Shown: positions 51,274 to 62,401, counted from the first letter of the stretch. The stretch is DNA of 64,000 nt from Streptomyces sp. AJS327 (GCF_013450295.1 NZ_SKBR01000003.1:62001-126000), one strand, 5' to 3'. Program-made: numbers and translations. The notes: a model not told the origin generated them from the sequence alone.

Positions 51274-51937
51274 CCGACGCGGGACGGATGCCGGACAGCT
51301 GCCCGGCTGCCGGGGTCCACCGCGAAGGCCACCGCCGTGGTGGTGTTCCGTCCCGGCACGCTCGTCCGCTCGCCGCAGCCCCCGTGGCGCGCCGGGTGCG
51401 CCACGGTCGGGGGGCGGTCAGCGTCGCTTCGTGATCATCCGGTGGTACGCGGTGGAACGGCCTCCCGCATGCGGACGGTGGGCCCGTCGGATGGGCCCGG
51501 CTCGCTGAAGGCGGTCAGCGGGGCGGCCACCGGTTCGGGTGATGGAAGGGGCCGGGGTGGCAGCGGGGTCCGGTGGCGGGCCCGCACGGAGGTCGTCCCG
51601 GGGTGAGCGGCCCGGAACGGCGAGCTCTCCGGAACGTACTGCTCCGGATCGGGACGTCCGGGCGCTGAAGCAGCCCGGAACCGGGGGAATCCGGCCTGAT
51701 GTGACCAGCGTGTGAGAGGAGTGAGAGGGGCGGGATGGACAGGTCGGGCGCACGGGAGGAATTCGCTCCTCCCTCTCGCGCATCGCGTACATCCCCCGCC
51801 GCGTGTCGGAGGGCTCCCCGTAGACTCCCCTCTAGTGACACGCCCGGGGCGAACGGCAGACTGTCGGCCGAGACCGGATCGGCCGAACCGGGCGTCTGGT
51901 CACCAGCACCGTGGGGTCAGCAGGGAGGAACGTCGCC
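51274..51937. other. 0.66-kb gap upstream of the PAS protein
   Basis: No supported gene. The last 120 bp include ctctagtgac (possible -10 near 51831) and GGGAGGAA before GTG 51938. Confidence 0.45.
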
Positions 51938-54900
51938 GTGAGCAGCAGGCCATCCCGAGGCGCTGCTCGCCTCGCCGCCATACTCGACGCGCTGCCCGAC
52001 GCGTTGCTCCTCGTGAACTGCAACGGCACGGTGGTCAACGCGAACACCATCGCGCTGGAGGCGTTCGAGACTCCGGGCACGGCGCTGGTGGGGCGTGGAC
52101 TCCTCGATCTGCTGCCGGAGTTCGACTCGCGGCGCATCCCCGGGTCGATGCGCAGGCCCGAGGAGCGCGCCGAGGAGAACCAGGGGCGGACGAAGCCGAC
52201 CAGGATGGTGGCACGCCGAACGGACGGCAGCACCTTCCCCGTTGAGGTGACGAGCGCCAACCTGGAGGACGGACGGACGCCGTACGCCTCCGCGTTCGAG
52301 GCCGCGTACGCCGACCACCCGCCGGGGAGCAACGGCTACACCGGCAACGAGCTGCTGATGCTCGTGGTGCGGGACCTGACCGGCACGCTGCATGCCGAGG
52401 CCGAACTCGGGCGGCAGCAGCGGCAGACGGAGATGATCCTGCGGGCCGCGTCGGAGGGCGTGGTGGGCGTCGACGCGGGGGGCCGCGTCGTCCTCGTCAA
52501 TCCGGCCGCCGCGCAGATCCTCGGATACCGCGCCAGCGACCTCGGCGGTCAGGAACTCCACCCGCTCGTGCACCACTCGCGGGCGGACGGCACCCCGGTG
52601 TCGCTGGAGGAGACGCCGCTGGGCGACACGTTGCGCTCCGGCCGTAAGCACCGGGTGCGCGCGGGTCAGGTGCTGTGGTCGAAGGACGGCACCGTGGTAC
52701 CCGTCGACATGACCACCGCGCCGGTGCGGGACGGGGAGCAACTCGTCGGCGCGGTACTGACGTTCACGGACCGGCGGGCGCACAACGCGATGGTCGCGCG
52801 GCACGAGCAGCTGCTCGCGGTGCTGGAGGAGGCGCTGCGGGGCCCGTTGGAGCAGCTGCGCGGCGAACTCACCGGGCTGGCCGCCGATCCCGCGGGGCAG
52901 CTCTGGCCGGAGGCGAACCAGCTGCTGCACCATCTCGCCGCCGGGTACGGCCGGATGACCAAGCTGGTCGAGAACGTCCTGGGCTACCAGCGGCTGGACG
53001 ACGGCCGGGAGAAGCTGCGCTACGCCAGGGTCTCGCTGGACACCGTGGTGGCGGCGGGCGTTGACGGCGCGGTGGAGCTGATCGGCCCCGGGCGGGCGCA
53101 GTTCGCGGTGCACGCCCCGCCGATCGAGGCCGAGGTGGACGCTGAGCGGCTGGCCGTCGCGCTGTCCCATCTGATCGCCGACGTGGCCGGAGTGGACTCG
53201 ACGGGCAACACGACCGTGGCGCCGCCGCCGGGCGTCGACCCGACGATCGTGGTGGCCGCCGCGCGACGCGGCACCGTGGTCCGGATCGAGGTGCGTGGGC
53301 CGCACACCGGCGGGGACCGGGTGCACGAGCCGATGGTGCGCGGCATCGTCCGGCAGCACGGCGGCGTCTTCCAGACGCACGAGATCCCTGGCGGGTCCGG
53401 TGGCAGCGCGTACGTGCTGGAGGTCCCGGTGACACCCGACGGCGGTGAACTCCCGCCCGCCGAGGGCGCGGAGGCCGCTCCGGGCGCGGTGGACGGCGGG
53501 CAGGGCGGCGCGGTGGACGGCGCGTCGTCGCCCGAGCGGGACGCGGCGGAGGGCGCGGGCGAGGGGGGCGCGGAGCCGCCGGAGGCGGACGCGACCCTGG
53601 GCGGCCAGGCCGTCGAGGGCAACGAGACGACGGTGATGCCGGTGCCGGCCCAGCCGGTGCGCGGCACCGAGGACCAGGCCCCCTCGTCCGGGGACGGCTC
53701 GGGCAGCGCGCACGGCGCGTCCGGGGTGGGCGGCGCCTGGGCGCACTCCAGCCCGGAGCCCGCTCCGGGTGCCCCGGCATCGCCCGTGGGCGGCGTCCCG
53801 GCGGACGCGGGGGTGGCGTCGGGCGCGGGCGAGCCGACGGCGGCGGGCGTGGCCGACGGCGGCGAGGCCCCCGGCGCGCCCCAGGACGAGACGGCGCGGG
53901 GTCTGGTCCCCGCGCAGGCCCAACTGCCCGCCGCGGAGCGGCAACGCCCGACGGGACGGCGGCGGGGTCGCCCCAGTCCGGGTGAGCGGGCGGCCGTCGA
54001 GGGCTCCGGGGAGTACCCGGCGTTCGACGGTCCGGCCGAGCCGACGGCTGGGCACGCGCTGCCCGGCGGCGAACCGGAGGCCCCGGTCGGCCCGGAGGAG
54101 GCGCACGCCCCGGAGCGTCCGGAGGGCGTGGCGCTTCCCCAGCCAGCGGGCCGTCGGGCGCGGCGGCCGCTGGCCTCCCCGGCCGGGCACCCCGCGGACC
54201 CGTCCGCCGAACAGCCGGGAACGGGAGCGCCGACGGCGCCCGGGCCGGTGGACCCGGCGGGTGCGTCCGAGGGCGGACGCCGCCAGTTGGTGCCCTCGCC
54301 CACGCCCCCGCCCGAGCAGGCGGTGCTGACGGGCCCCACCCCACCGGGCGGCCCCACCCCACCGGGCGGCCCCACCCCACCGGGCGGCCCCACCCCACCG
54401 GGCGGCCCCACCTCTCCGGCGGGGACCACCTCTCCGGCGGGCCCGGCCGGTGGGCAGCCGGGACCGGGGGCGCTGCCGCGCGACCCGGCCCAGGGGGAGC
54501 TTCCGCAGGGCGAACTCCCGCAGGGCGCGGGGCAGTCGGGCATTCCGAACCAGGCCGCACCGGGGACCGGTCGACGTGCGCGCCGCCCTGAGGACGGCGG
54601 GGCCACCGCTGCCGAGGGGGAGTCCACGGCCGGTGAACCGACCGCCTTCGACCATCCTCCGGCGGGTTCGAGCACCGGGGGCGGCGGACGGCGCGCTCGT
54701 CGGCTCGCGGCGCAGGCCCGCGCCCGGGCCGAGTCGGAGGCGCTGGCCCAAGGCGCGGAGTCCACCGCCGAGGCCGCCGTGGCCGAGGCGCCGTCCGGAC
54801 CGGCCGCGCTGCCCGGATCGGCCCGTACGACGGACCCGTCCACCGGTTCGCCGGGGGCCCCTGTTTCGGCGCCCGCAGCCGGGCCCCCGATCGCGGAACA

Positions 54901-56755
54901 GCCTGGCCCGCTCCCCGCTCCGGACGCCGAGGGGCACCTCGCACAGCAGCCCCCGCAAGCACCGGCATCGGCACCAGCACCAGCACCAGCACCAGCACCC
55001 CAACCGGGACAACCGGCGGCACCGCGACAGGGGCCGCAGGGGCCGCAGTTGCCTCCCGGGCAGCCCATGCCCGCGCAGCCGCTGCCGGGGCAGCCGCCGG
55101 GTCAGCTCCCCGAGCGGGCACCGTCGCCGGACGCACCGGGGCTTCCGGGCGTTCCGGGTTCCGGTGCGGCGCCCGGGCTTCCGGCCGAGGTGGTCGCCGG
55201 TGCGCCGGTGTCCGCTCCGGTGGATCCCCGTCAGCCCGGACCGCAGGGGCCGCCCGACCAGCCAGCCCAGCCAGCGCGGCCAACCCAGCAGGGGGAGACG
55301 GCCGTTCCGGGGGACGCCCCCGAGGAGGCGCGGCCGGTTGATCCGCGCGCCGGGGACGCGCTGGGCGCGACTCCGGAGGCCGAGGCGGGCGACGGTGGAC
55401 CCACGTCCGAGCCACAGGGCGTTCCGACGGGCGGCACGCACAACGCGGTCGCCGCCAGCCCCATCCTGGGCGGCGGCGCGCAGGCGCCGGGGCGTCCCCC
55501 GCTGCCTCCGGCGGAAGCGGAGCGTCCGGCGGATGATTCCGGCCAGGGTGGTCCGCGCGTGCGCACGCTCGGTCAGGGTGTGCCGTACGCGCGGCACGTG
55601 GCCGAACAGGCCGCCGCCCAGCAGACGTCGAACGGAAGCCAGGGCGGCCAGGGGCCGGTGAGCACCGCGACCGCCATACCGTCCACCCCCTCCACCCCGG
55701 CTCCGCCGCCCGGTTCCGGCCGGCGGCGGAAGCTCGCGACGCCGACGGAGAACCCGGAGGCCGCCCCGGGGCAGGCCGTGCCGGCCGCCCCGCCGTCCGC
55801 GGCGCCGGGTCCGCAGGGCTTCGTCCAGCCCGGTCCGGGGCCGCTGCCGCCGCAGGAGGGGTCCGCTCCCCAACAGTCCGGTCCCGCACGGGAGTTCGCG
55901 GTGGGTTCGGGGAACGGTTCCTCGGGTGGCGGCACGGAGGGCCCGGAGCCGCTCGACGGTCCGGACAGCCCGGTGGAGGTCACCGACGGCCGGGGCGTGC
56001 CGGTTCCCGCCGCGCTGCGGGACGCCGAGCTGCCGCCGGAGCCGCTGGACAACCCACGCCGTCTGCTGGTGTGGCCGGAACCGGACGTCTCCACCCAGCA
56101 GGCGCTGTCCGAACGGGGCTACCGTCCGGTCCTGGTGCACTCCCGGGAGGAGGTCGACGCGCAGATCGCCGCCTATCCGGCCGCGCTGTTCGTGGACCCG
56201 CTGACCGGGCCCATCACCCGTACCGCGCTCCAGTCCCTGCGCATGGCGGCGGTGGCCGCCGAGGTTCCGGTGCTGGTGACGGCCGGGCTGGGACAGGCGA
56301 CCCGGGAGGCCGCGTACGGCGCGGACCCGGCGGTGCTGCTGAAGGCCCTGTCACCGCGGGACAGCGAGCAACACCCGCCGCGTGTCCTGTTGGTGGAGGA
56401 GCACCAGCCGATCGCGGCGGCGCTCACGGCGACGCTGGAGCGGCGCGGGATGCAGGTCGCGCACGCGGCGTCGGACGCGGACGCGGTGAACGTCGCCGCG
56501 CGGACGCGGCCCAACCTGGTGGTGATGGATCTGCTCCAGGTGCGGCGGCGCCGCGCGGGCATCATCGACTGGCTGCGCGTCAACGGGCTGCTCAACCGCA
56601 CCCCGTTCGTCGTCTACACGTCGGCGGACATGGATCCGGCGGCGCTGCCCCGGCTGGCCTCCGGGGAGACGGTGCTGTTCCTCGCGGAGCGGTCGACCAG
56701 CCCTGAGGTGCAGTCCCGCATCGTCGATCTGCTCACCAAGATCGGCGCTCGCTGA
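51938..56755 (+). CDS. Giant PAS protein with degenerate histidine-kinase and tandem receiver-like domains
   Basis: A 1605-residue cytoplasmic protein. GTG 51938 follows GGGAGGAA. Order: PAS1 (about 10-150; ILDALPDALLLVNCNGTVVN), PAS2 (165-285; AASEGVVGVDAGGRVVLVNP), a HisKA-like helix (about 285-345) and an HATPase-like fold (385-500). The linker of about 850 residues is Pro/Gly/Ala-rich with repeated GRRARRP-type basic motifs. Two receiver-like folds end it (about 1372-1478 and 1482-1605). At the H-box the sequence is LEEALRGPLEQL where ELR-type kinases have SHELRTPL, so the phosphorylated His is absent. No N-box Asn or DxGxG is visible. The last receiver keeps an Asp (VVMDLL) but has AERS where the Lys is expected. 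It is probably a non-catalytic sensor or scaffold. Confidence 0.85.
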   Translation: MSSRPSRGAARLAAILDALPDALLLVNCNGTVVNANTIALEAFETPGTALVGRGLLDLLPEFDSRRIPGSMRRPEERAEENQGRTKPTRMVARRTDGSTFPVEVTSANLEDGRTPYASAFEAAYADHPPGSNGYTGNELLMLVVRDLTGTLHAEAELGRQQRQTEMILRAASEGVVGVDAGGRVVLVNPAAAQILGYRASDLGGQELHPLVHHSRADGTPVSLEETPLGDTLRSGRKHRVRAGQVLWSKDGTVVPVDMTTAPVRDGEQLVGAVLTFTDRRAHNAMVARHEQLLAVLEEALRGPLEQLRGELTGLAADPAGQLWPEANQLLHHLAAGYGRMTKLVENVLGYQRLDDGREKLRYARVSLDTVVAAGVDGAVELIGPGRAQFAVHAPPIEAEVDAERLAVALSHLIADVAGVDSTGNTTVAPPPGVDPTIVVAAARRGTVVRIEVRGPHTGGDRVHEPMVRGIVRQHGGVFQTHEIPGGSGGSAYVLEVPVTPDGGELPPAEGAEAAPGAVDGGQGGAVDGASSPERDAAEGAGEGGAEPPEADATLGGQAVEGNETTVMPVPAQPVRGTEDQAPSSGDGSGSAHGASGVGGAWAHSSPEPAPGAPASPVGGVPADAGVASGAGEPTAAGVADGGEAPGAPQDETARGLVPAQAQLPAAERQRPTGRRRGRPSPGERAAVEGSGEYPAFDGPAEPTAGHALPGGEPEAPVGPEEAHAPERPEGVALPQPAGRRARRPLASPAGHPADPSAEQPGTGAPTAPGPVDPAGASEGGRRQLVPSPTPPPEQAVLTGPTPPGGPTPPGGPTPPGGPTPPGGPTSPAGTTSPAGPAGGQPGPGALPRDPAQGELPQGELPQGAGQSGIPNQAAPGTGRRARRPEDGGATAAEGESTAGEPTAFDHPPAGSSTGGGGRRARRLAAQARARAESEALAQGAESTAEAAVAEAPSGPAALPGSARTTDPSTGSPGAPVSAPAAGPPIAEQPGPLPAPDAEGHLAQQPPQAPASAPAPAPAPAPQPGQPAAPRQGPQGPQLPPGQPMPAQPLPGQPPGQLPERAPSPDAPGLPGVPGSGAAPGLPAEVVAGAPVSAPVDPRQPGPQGPPDQPAQPARPTQQGETAVPGDAPEEARPVDPRAGDALGATPEAEAGDGGPTSEPQGVPTGGTHNAVAASPILGGGAQAPGRPPLPPAEAERPADDSGQGGPRVRTLGQGVPYARHVAEQAAAQQTSNGSQGGQGPVSTATAIPSTPSTPAPPPGSGRRRKLATPTENPEAAPGQAVPAAPPSAAPGPQGFVQPGPGPLPPQEGSAPQQSGPAREFAVGSGNGSSGGGTEGPEPLDGPDSPVEVTDGRGVPVPAALRDAELPPEPLDNPRRLLVWPEPDVSTQQALSERGYRPVLVHSREEVDAQIAAYPAALFVDPLTGPITRTALQSLRMAAVAAEVPVLVTAGLGQATREAAYGADPAVLLKALSPRDSEQHPPRVLLVEEHQPIAAALTATLERRGMQVAHAASDADAVNVAARTRPNLVVMDLLQVRRRRAGIIDWLRVNGLLNRTPFVVYTSADMDPAALPRLASGETVLFLAERSTSPEVQSRIVDLLTKIGAR
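54332..54421 (+). repeat. 18-bp tandem repeats inside the PAS protein linker
   Basis: Unit ggccccaccccaccgggc four times (54332-54403) encoding GPTPPG, followed by a diverged copy (GPTSPA). Keeps frame. A cagcac microsatellite follows near 54965-55000. Confidence 0.9.
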
Positions 56756-56763
56756 CCGTCCGT

Positions 56764-56788
56764 CTCCCGGGGGGCCGACCCCCGGGAG
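56764..56788. terminator. Terminator between convergent genes
   Basis: 10-bp perfect stem (ctcccggggg, 56764-56773; complement 56779-56788), 5-base loop, 9 bp after the PAS gene stop. Confidence 0.8.
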
Positions 56789-56878
56789 CGCCGTCCCTCT
56801 CGTCGCCCCGTCCGAACTGTCGTGTCGGGGCGATGTGTTGACCGGATGTCGGGCGATACGAGCTACGGGGCCGCGGGG

Positions 56879-58537
<1,659 letters not shown>

Positions 58538-58777
58538 CGGGGGCCTCCACGGGGTACGGCTGTAAGGGTGCCCGTGATTCTCGCGGCGTACCGCGCGGTA
58601 TGTCACTACCCCTGTCACACCCACTCCCCCGGCGTTCCGGACCCGGGGGGCCGGTGGGGGTGGGAGGACCCGGGGCCCCGGGTCCTCGGCGGGGAGCGCC
58701 GTGGTTTCCGGCACTGGTCCCAACTCCCCCGGTCTCCCCCGGTGTTGGCGGGTGACTGCCGTGGCGGGGGCCGGTGC

Positions 58778-59209
58778 TCAGGTGGTCTCCCTGGCCCCTC
58801 GGTAGGTGCCGAAGGTCCACAGGTTGCCCTCGGGATCGCTCGTCGTGAACGTGTAGGAGGCGGCTCCGGAGCCGAAGGTGGCGTCGTGCGGGGGCTCGGC
58901 CACGTGTCCTCCGGCCTCCCGCACGCGCGCGTGGACGGCGTCCACCGCGTCCACGGTGTCCGTGGCGAGGTAGACGGCGCTGGTTCCGGCCCGCATCCCG
59001 CCGTGCACGCTGTCGGTGTGCTTCGTCGATCCGAGGACCAGGGCGCCCCCTCCGGACCAGCCCAGTTCGGCGTGTACGACGTCCCCCTCGTCGTCCGGCA
59101 CCGCGATGATCTCGTCCAGTCCGAGGACGTCGACGAGGTAGCGCAGCGCCGCGTTCGTGTCGTCGTAGTGGAGGACCGGCCAGATCGGTGAACTCGTCGC
59201 GTGGGTCAT
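58778..59209 (-). CDS. VOC-superfamily (glyoxalase/bleomycin-resistance-like) protein
   Basis: A 143-residue protein with two beta-alpha-beta-beta-beta modules. It opens with WPVLHYDDTNAALRYLVDVL, has VVHAELGWSGGGALVLG in the middle and ends with YTFTTSDPEGNLWTFGTYRG, the typical VOC ending with a metal-ligand Glu position. ATG 59209 lacks a Shine-Dalgarno, as for many leaderless genes here. VOC proteins may be lyases, dioxygenases or drug-binding proteins; the substrate cannot be told. It stands alone between the acyl-CoA ligase and the lipid cluster. Confidence 0.85.
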   Translation of the reverse strand: MTHATSSPIWPVLHYDDTNAALRYLVDVLGLDEIIAVPDDEGDVVHAELGWSGGGALVLGSTKHTDSVHGGMRAGTSAVYLATDTVDAVDAVHARVREAGGHVAEPPHDATFGSGAASYTFTTSDPEGNLWTFGTYRGARETT

Positions 59210-59320
59210 GGAGTTCACCGTAGGACGGTCGCGGGAGGCGGGTGGGGCCGGGGCGGCGCCGGACGGGGTGCGCGTACTCCGCCCGCCCGGCCGGGGTGCG
59301 CCGGCGGGGTGCGGAAACAC

Positions 59321-59359
59321 GGCGGCCGGGCCGCCCGTGGAGGGGACGGCCCGGCTGCC
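59321..59359 (-). terminator. Terminator of the lipid cluster
   Basis: Near-perfect 16-base arms (59321-59336 and 59344-59359) with one G-T pair and one mismatch, 7-base loop, 15 bp after the last cluster gene. Confidence 0.75.
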
Positions 59360-59373
59360 GGGTGGGACGCGGG

Positions 59374-60324
59374 TCAGACGGCGGCGACCGTCCGGCACGA
59401 CGAGATGAAGCGCGTCAACTCGTCCATCCGGTCCGATTTGGCGTCCACCGCGCGGTTGACCACGCGTATCAGGTGCTCGTAGGCGTCGGTGTGGTCGTAG
59501 CGGGCGGTGTCCGCGATCTTCAGGGCCCAGCGCCAGTACCCGCGCATGGTGCCCGCGAGCGGCATCCGGAAGGTCGCGATCACGTCCCGTACGGGTTCGA
59601 CCACCGCGTCACCGTGTTTGCGCAGATAGCGCTCGACGGTGTCCGCCATGAACGCGAAGTGCCGGGCCTCGTCCCGGCTGAGCCGCCCCAGCACCTCCGC
59701 GAGCACGGGCTCCTCCACCACGTCCCGCAGCTGCTGGTAGTAGATCTGGGTGGCCTTCTCCTGCACGAGCGTGTACGCGAAGTACTGCACGGCGTGCTCG
59801 TAGGGCAGCGTGAACTCCCGCTGCCCCTCCACCGCCAGCTCCGCCCGGAGCGTCTCCGGGTCGGTCAGCCCGGAGGCCGTCTGGTAGCGGGTGAGCGCCC
59901 GGGCGTGGGTGTCCTCCTCGGCCGCCCACCGGACGGTGAAGTGGTACAGCTCCCGGTTGTGCAGGTACGTCTCCCGTTCCACGTCGCCGTTGACCGGGAA
60001 CAGCTTGTGGTACATCGCGAAGTAGCCGGGCAGGTGGTCCTCGATCAGGGTGACGAAGCGCACCGCCGACCGCTGGCCGTCGGTGAGACGGCCCGCGTCG
60101 GCCTGGTCCCAGCTGGTGATCGACTCCACGTCCCAGCGCCGGGAGACCGGCGTGGCCCGCATGAAGTCGGTGACGGACTCCTCCACTTCGAACGGCTCCA
60201 GCATGGGGCCGATCGCCGTACCGGGCGGGGTGGTCGCCGCCCGGGCGTCCTCCGGCACGCCCATGCCGCCGCGCGCGCCGTCCTCCGTGCCGGGCGCACG
60301 GGGCTGACGGGTCTCGCCGCTCAT
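59374..60324 (-). CDS. Soluble diiron acyl-ACP desaturase-like protein (first)
   Basis: A 316-residue cytoplasmic protein of the ferritin-like acyl-ACP desaturase family. ATG 60324 has GGAGGTGA 5 nt upstream. The diiron ligands are in the helices HFTVRWAAEEDTHARALTRY (EExxH) and VLGRLSRDEARHFAFMADTV (ExxH), with further Glu in WDQ/RFVTLIEDHLPGYF. The N-terminal 40 residues are disordered. It should oxidise an acyl chain held on a carrier protein, using O2 and ferredoxin-type electrons. It is the last gene of a tightly packed unit (4 bp after the methyltransferase, which overlaps the carrier protein gene). No ferredoxin gene is visible in the window. Confidence 0.9.
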   Translation of the reverse strand: MSGETRQPRAPGTEDGARGGMGVPEDARAATTPPGTAIGPMLEPFEVEESVTDFMRATPVSRRWDVESITSWDQADAGRLTDGQRSAVRFVTLIEDHLPGYFAMYHKLFPVNGDVERETYLHNRELYHFTVRWAAEEDTHARALTRYQTASGLTDPETLRAELAVEGQREFTLPYEHAVQYFAYTLVQEKATQIYYQQLRDVVEEPVLAEVLGRLSRDEARHFAFMADTVERYLRKHGDAVVEPVRDVIATFRMPLAGTMRGYWRWALKIADTARYDHTDAYEHLIRVVNRAVDAKSDRMDELTRFISSCRTVAAV

Positions 60325-60328
60325 CGCC

Positions 60329-61189
60329 TCACCTCCCCTTCCGGCACACCAGCGCGTAGTGCTTGGTGGTGTAACCCCACCCCGCGTTGGCGACCTCCAG
60401 ATAGCGCTCCAGGTGCTCGGCCATCCCCGGCCGCACCGCGTCGATCCGCTCGGCGCGCTCGCGGACGTTGACGATCCAGTCCTCGATGGTGCGGTGGTAG
60501 TCGGCGGTCAGGTCGTCCAGGCTCTGGATGGAGAAGCCCACGTTCTCGGCGCCCCGCACCAGTTCGGACAGCGGCCGCAGTTCGCCGTAGCCGAAGATCG
60601 AGTCGCGGACGAACTGGGTGCCCGCCCGCTCGTCGAACTCGGCGCGGACCCCCTCGCTGCGGAAGCAGCTCTCCGACACGTACAACCGCCCGCCGCGCCG
60701 CAGCAGTCGGCGGGCCCTGCTCAACACGGCCTCCAGGTCGGGCATGTGGACGATGGAGCCGAGCATGGTGACGGCGTCGTAGCCGCCCTCCGGCAGCTCC
60801 ACCTCCTCGAAGTGCCCGACGACGCTGGACACCCGCTCGGAGACGCCCAGTTGGGCGGCGCGCTCGGCGATGTAGGCGTGCTGTTTCCCGGCGGGGCTCA
60901 CCCCGAGCGTGGAGCAGCCGTACTCCTTGGCGAAGTGCAGGATGACCGAGCCCCAGCCGCAGCCCGCGTCCAGCACCCGCTCGCCGCCGCTCACTCCGAG
61001 CCGGTCCGCGACGAACGCGAGCTTGTTGAGCTGCGCCTGCTCCAGGGTGTCCGAGGGGGACCGGTACAGCCCGGAGCTGTACTTGCGCAAGGGGTCGAGG
61101 AAGAGCCCGAAGATGTCCGGGTCGAGGTCGTAGTGGGTGTTGGTGTTCGATAGGGACGGACTGTCCGTCCCGGCTGGTGCCGTGGTCAT
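60329..61189 (-). CDS. SAM-dependent methyltransferase, cyclopropane-fatty-acid-synthase-like
   Basis: A 286-residue methyltransferase. ATG 61189 overlaps the stop of the acyl carrier protein gene (ATGA). It shows a THYDLDPDIFGLFLDPLRKYSSG opening (in pieces) typical of the CFA/mycolic-acid methyltransferase family, SAM motif I RVLDAGCGWGSVILHFAKEY, GVSPAGKQHAYIAERA and VTMLGSIVHMPDLE. Relatives methylate or cyclopropanate double bonds of acyl chains; others methylate small molecules. Next to two desaturases and a carrier protein, modification of a newly made double bond is the natural guess, but not shown. Confidence 0.88.
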   Translation of the reverse strand: MTTAPAGTDSPSLSNTNTHYDLDPDIFGLFLDPLRKYSSGLYRSPSDTLEQAQLNKLAFVADRLGVSGGERVLDAGCGWGSVILHFAKEYGCSTLGVSPAGKQHAYIAERAAQLGVSERVSSVVGHFEEVELPEGGYDAVTMLGSIVHMPDLEAVLSRARRLLRRGGRLYVSESCFRSEGVRAEFDERAGTQFVRDSIFGYGELRPLSELVRGAENVGFSIQSLDDLTADYHRTIEDWIVNVRERAERIDAVRPGMAEHLERYLEVANAGWGYTTKHYALVCRKGR

Positions 61190-61446
61190 CAGTTGCCCTC
61201 CGCCAGCGCCTTCTCCACCACGGTGACGACTTCGGTGATGGTGGAGAGACCGAAGACGTCCTCGTCCTCCAACTCGATGTCGTACCGCTGCTCGATCTTG
61301 GCGACCATCCGCAGCACCTTGACCGAGTCGGCGCCCTCCAGGGAGCGCAGGTCGGTCTCGGGGGTCAGGGAGTCGGCCGACTGGCCGATCTCGCCCGCCA
61401 CGATCTCGGTGACGGTGGTCAGGATCTGCTCACGCTGCTCGGTCAT
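61189..61446 (-). CDS. Acyl carrier protein
   Basis: An 85-residue carrier. ATG 61446 has AAAGGTG 9 nt upstream. Features: four-helix ACP pattern ILTTVTEIVAGEIGQSADSL, the phosphopantetheine serine in LEGADSVKVLRMVAKIEQRY (DSV instead of the common DSL), and acidic ELEDEDVFGLSTITEVVTVV recognition helix III. It is dedicated to the neighbouring enzymes rather than to fatty-acid synthase, judged by its place in the operon. It is translationally coupled to the methyltransferase. Confidence 0.93.
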   Translation of the reverse strand: MTEQREQILTTVTEIVAGEIGQSADSLTPETDLRSLEGADSVKVLRMVAKIEQRYDIELEDEDVFGLSTITEVVTVVEKALAEGN

Positions 61447-61765
61447 GCTGGATTCACCTTTCTAGGGGTACTGCCGGGTCTGGCGGCCCTTCGCCCACTG
61501 GCGAGGAGCGTCGGATCCCGGGGGTGGGATCCGGGTAGTGGTCGGTCCCGAGGGGCCCGCTCGGTCGGGGGGTGGACGGGTGGTTGGGGAGTCGGGTGGC
61601 CGTCAACCGGCGGGAACGCCCGGGCGGTCGCGCCGGATCCGGCAACTCCCTCCCACGTCCACGCCTTCCGCGTCACCCCGCGAAGCGCGGGCGTGCGCAC
61701 GGACCGTCGGCGGCACCACGGTTCACTCCAACCATTCGTGTGTGACGGGGAGTTCGGCTCCGGCG
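61447..61765. other. Gap inside the lipid cluster
   Basis: 319 bp with no supported gene. It may hold a second promoter for the ACP-methyltransferase-desaturase unit; no clear -10/-35 pair was picked out. Confidence 0.4.
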
Positions 61766-62401
61766 TCAGCCGGAGGCCGCGCCGTCACCGCCGGGGCTGG
61801 CGGTGACGGACGAGGCGCCGGTCAGGCCCTCCGTCCGGGTGCGGTCGAGCCGTTCGACGAGGTCGGCCGCGTCGTGGTCGGTCATGCGCAGGTGCTCCCT
61901 GGCCCGGTCCATCGGGACGCAGCGGTAGCTGGCGGTGACCGTCGCCATCACCTCACCTGCCGCGTCCACGACCTCCGCCGTGGCGTGCGTGATCTCCTCG
62001 CCCTCCTTCTCCGGACGCAGCCGCGCGACACAGTGGTACCGGTCGCCGACCGCGAGCGGGGTGAGGTAGCGGACGCGCATCGCCACCGTGAAGGCGGGGG
62101 TACCGCGCCGGAGCACCACGAGGTTGCCCATGGTCTCGTCGCAGATCGTGGAGATCAGTCCGCCGTGCACCACACCGGGGTACGACTCGTGCGCCCGGCC
62201 GAGCCGGATCTCGGTACGCAGCCCTCCGTCGTGCTCCTCGAACAGCAGCCGCAAACCTGCGGAGTTGTGCGGCGAGCAGCCGAAGCACTGGTAGTCGGGC
62301 TGGGCGGCCCAGGGCACCTCGATTCCGGCTCTGCCGGTGTCGGCGCCGCCCTCGGCCTCCGCCGCGCCGTCGGACGCGGTGGCGGTGTGCGCGGCGGTCA
62401 C
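61766..62401 (-). CDS. Hotdog-fold (PaaI-like) acyl thioesterase
   Basis: A 211-residue thioesterase. GTG 62401 overlaps the upstream desaturase stop (GTGA). Family pattern: YQCFGCSPHNSAGLRLLFEE, the active-site loop SYPGVVHGGLISTICDETMG and VRYLTPLAVGDRYHCVA. It would hydrolyse an acyl thioester, releasing product or removing misprimed chains from the carrier protein. The N-terminal 30 residues and the C-terminal 40 are variable. It resembles the thioesterases that accompany fatty-acyl-AMP ligases in actinobacterial lipid clusters. Confidence 0.88.
   Translation of the reverse strand: MTAAHTATASDGAAEAEGGADTGRAGIEVPWAAQPDYQCFGCSPHNSAGLRLLFEEHDGGLRTEIRLGRAHESYPGVVHGGLISTICDETMGNLVVLRRGTPAFTVAMRVRYLTPLAVGDRYHCVARLRPEKEGEEITHATAEVVDAAGEVMATVTASYRCVPMDRAREHLRMTDHDAADLVERLDRTRTEGLTGASSVTASPGGDGAASG

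Noticed and set aside
54332..54421. Possible CRISPR-like array
   Set aside because: Units are adjacent without spacers, in frame, and encode GPTPPG in a protein linker.
51917..56140. 1407-codon open frame on the minus strand opposite the PAS protein
   Set aside because: It is the mirror of a very GC-rich gene; translation is Arg/Gly/Pro-rich with no family motif, while the plus strand has PAS and receiver domains.
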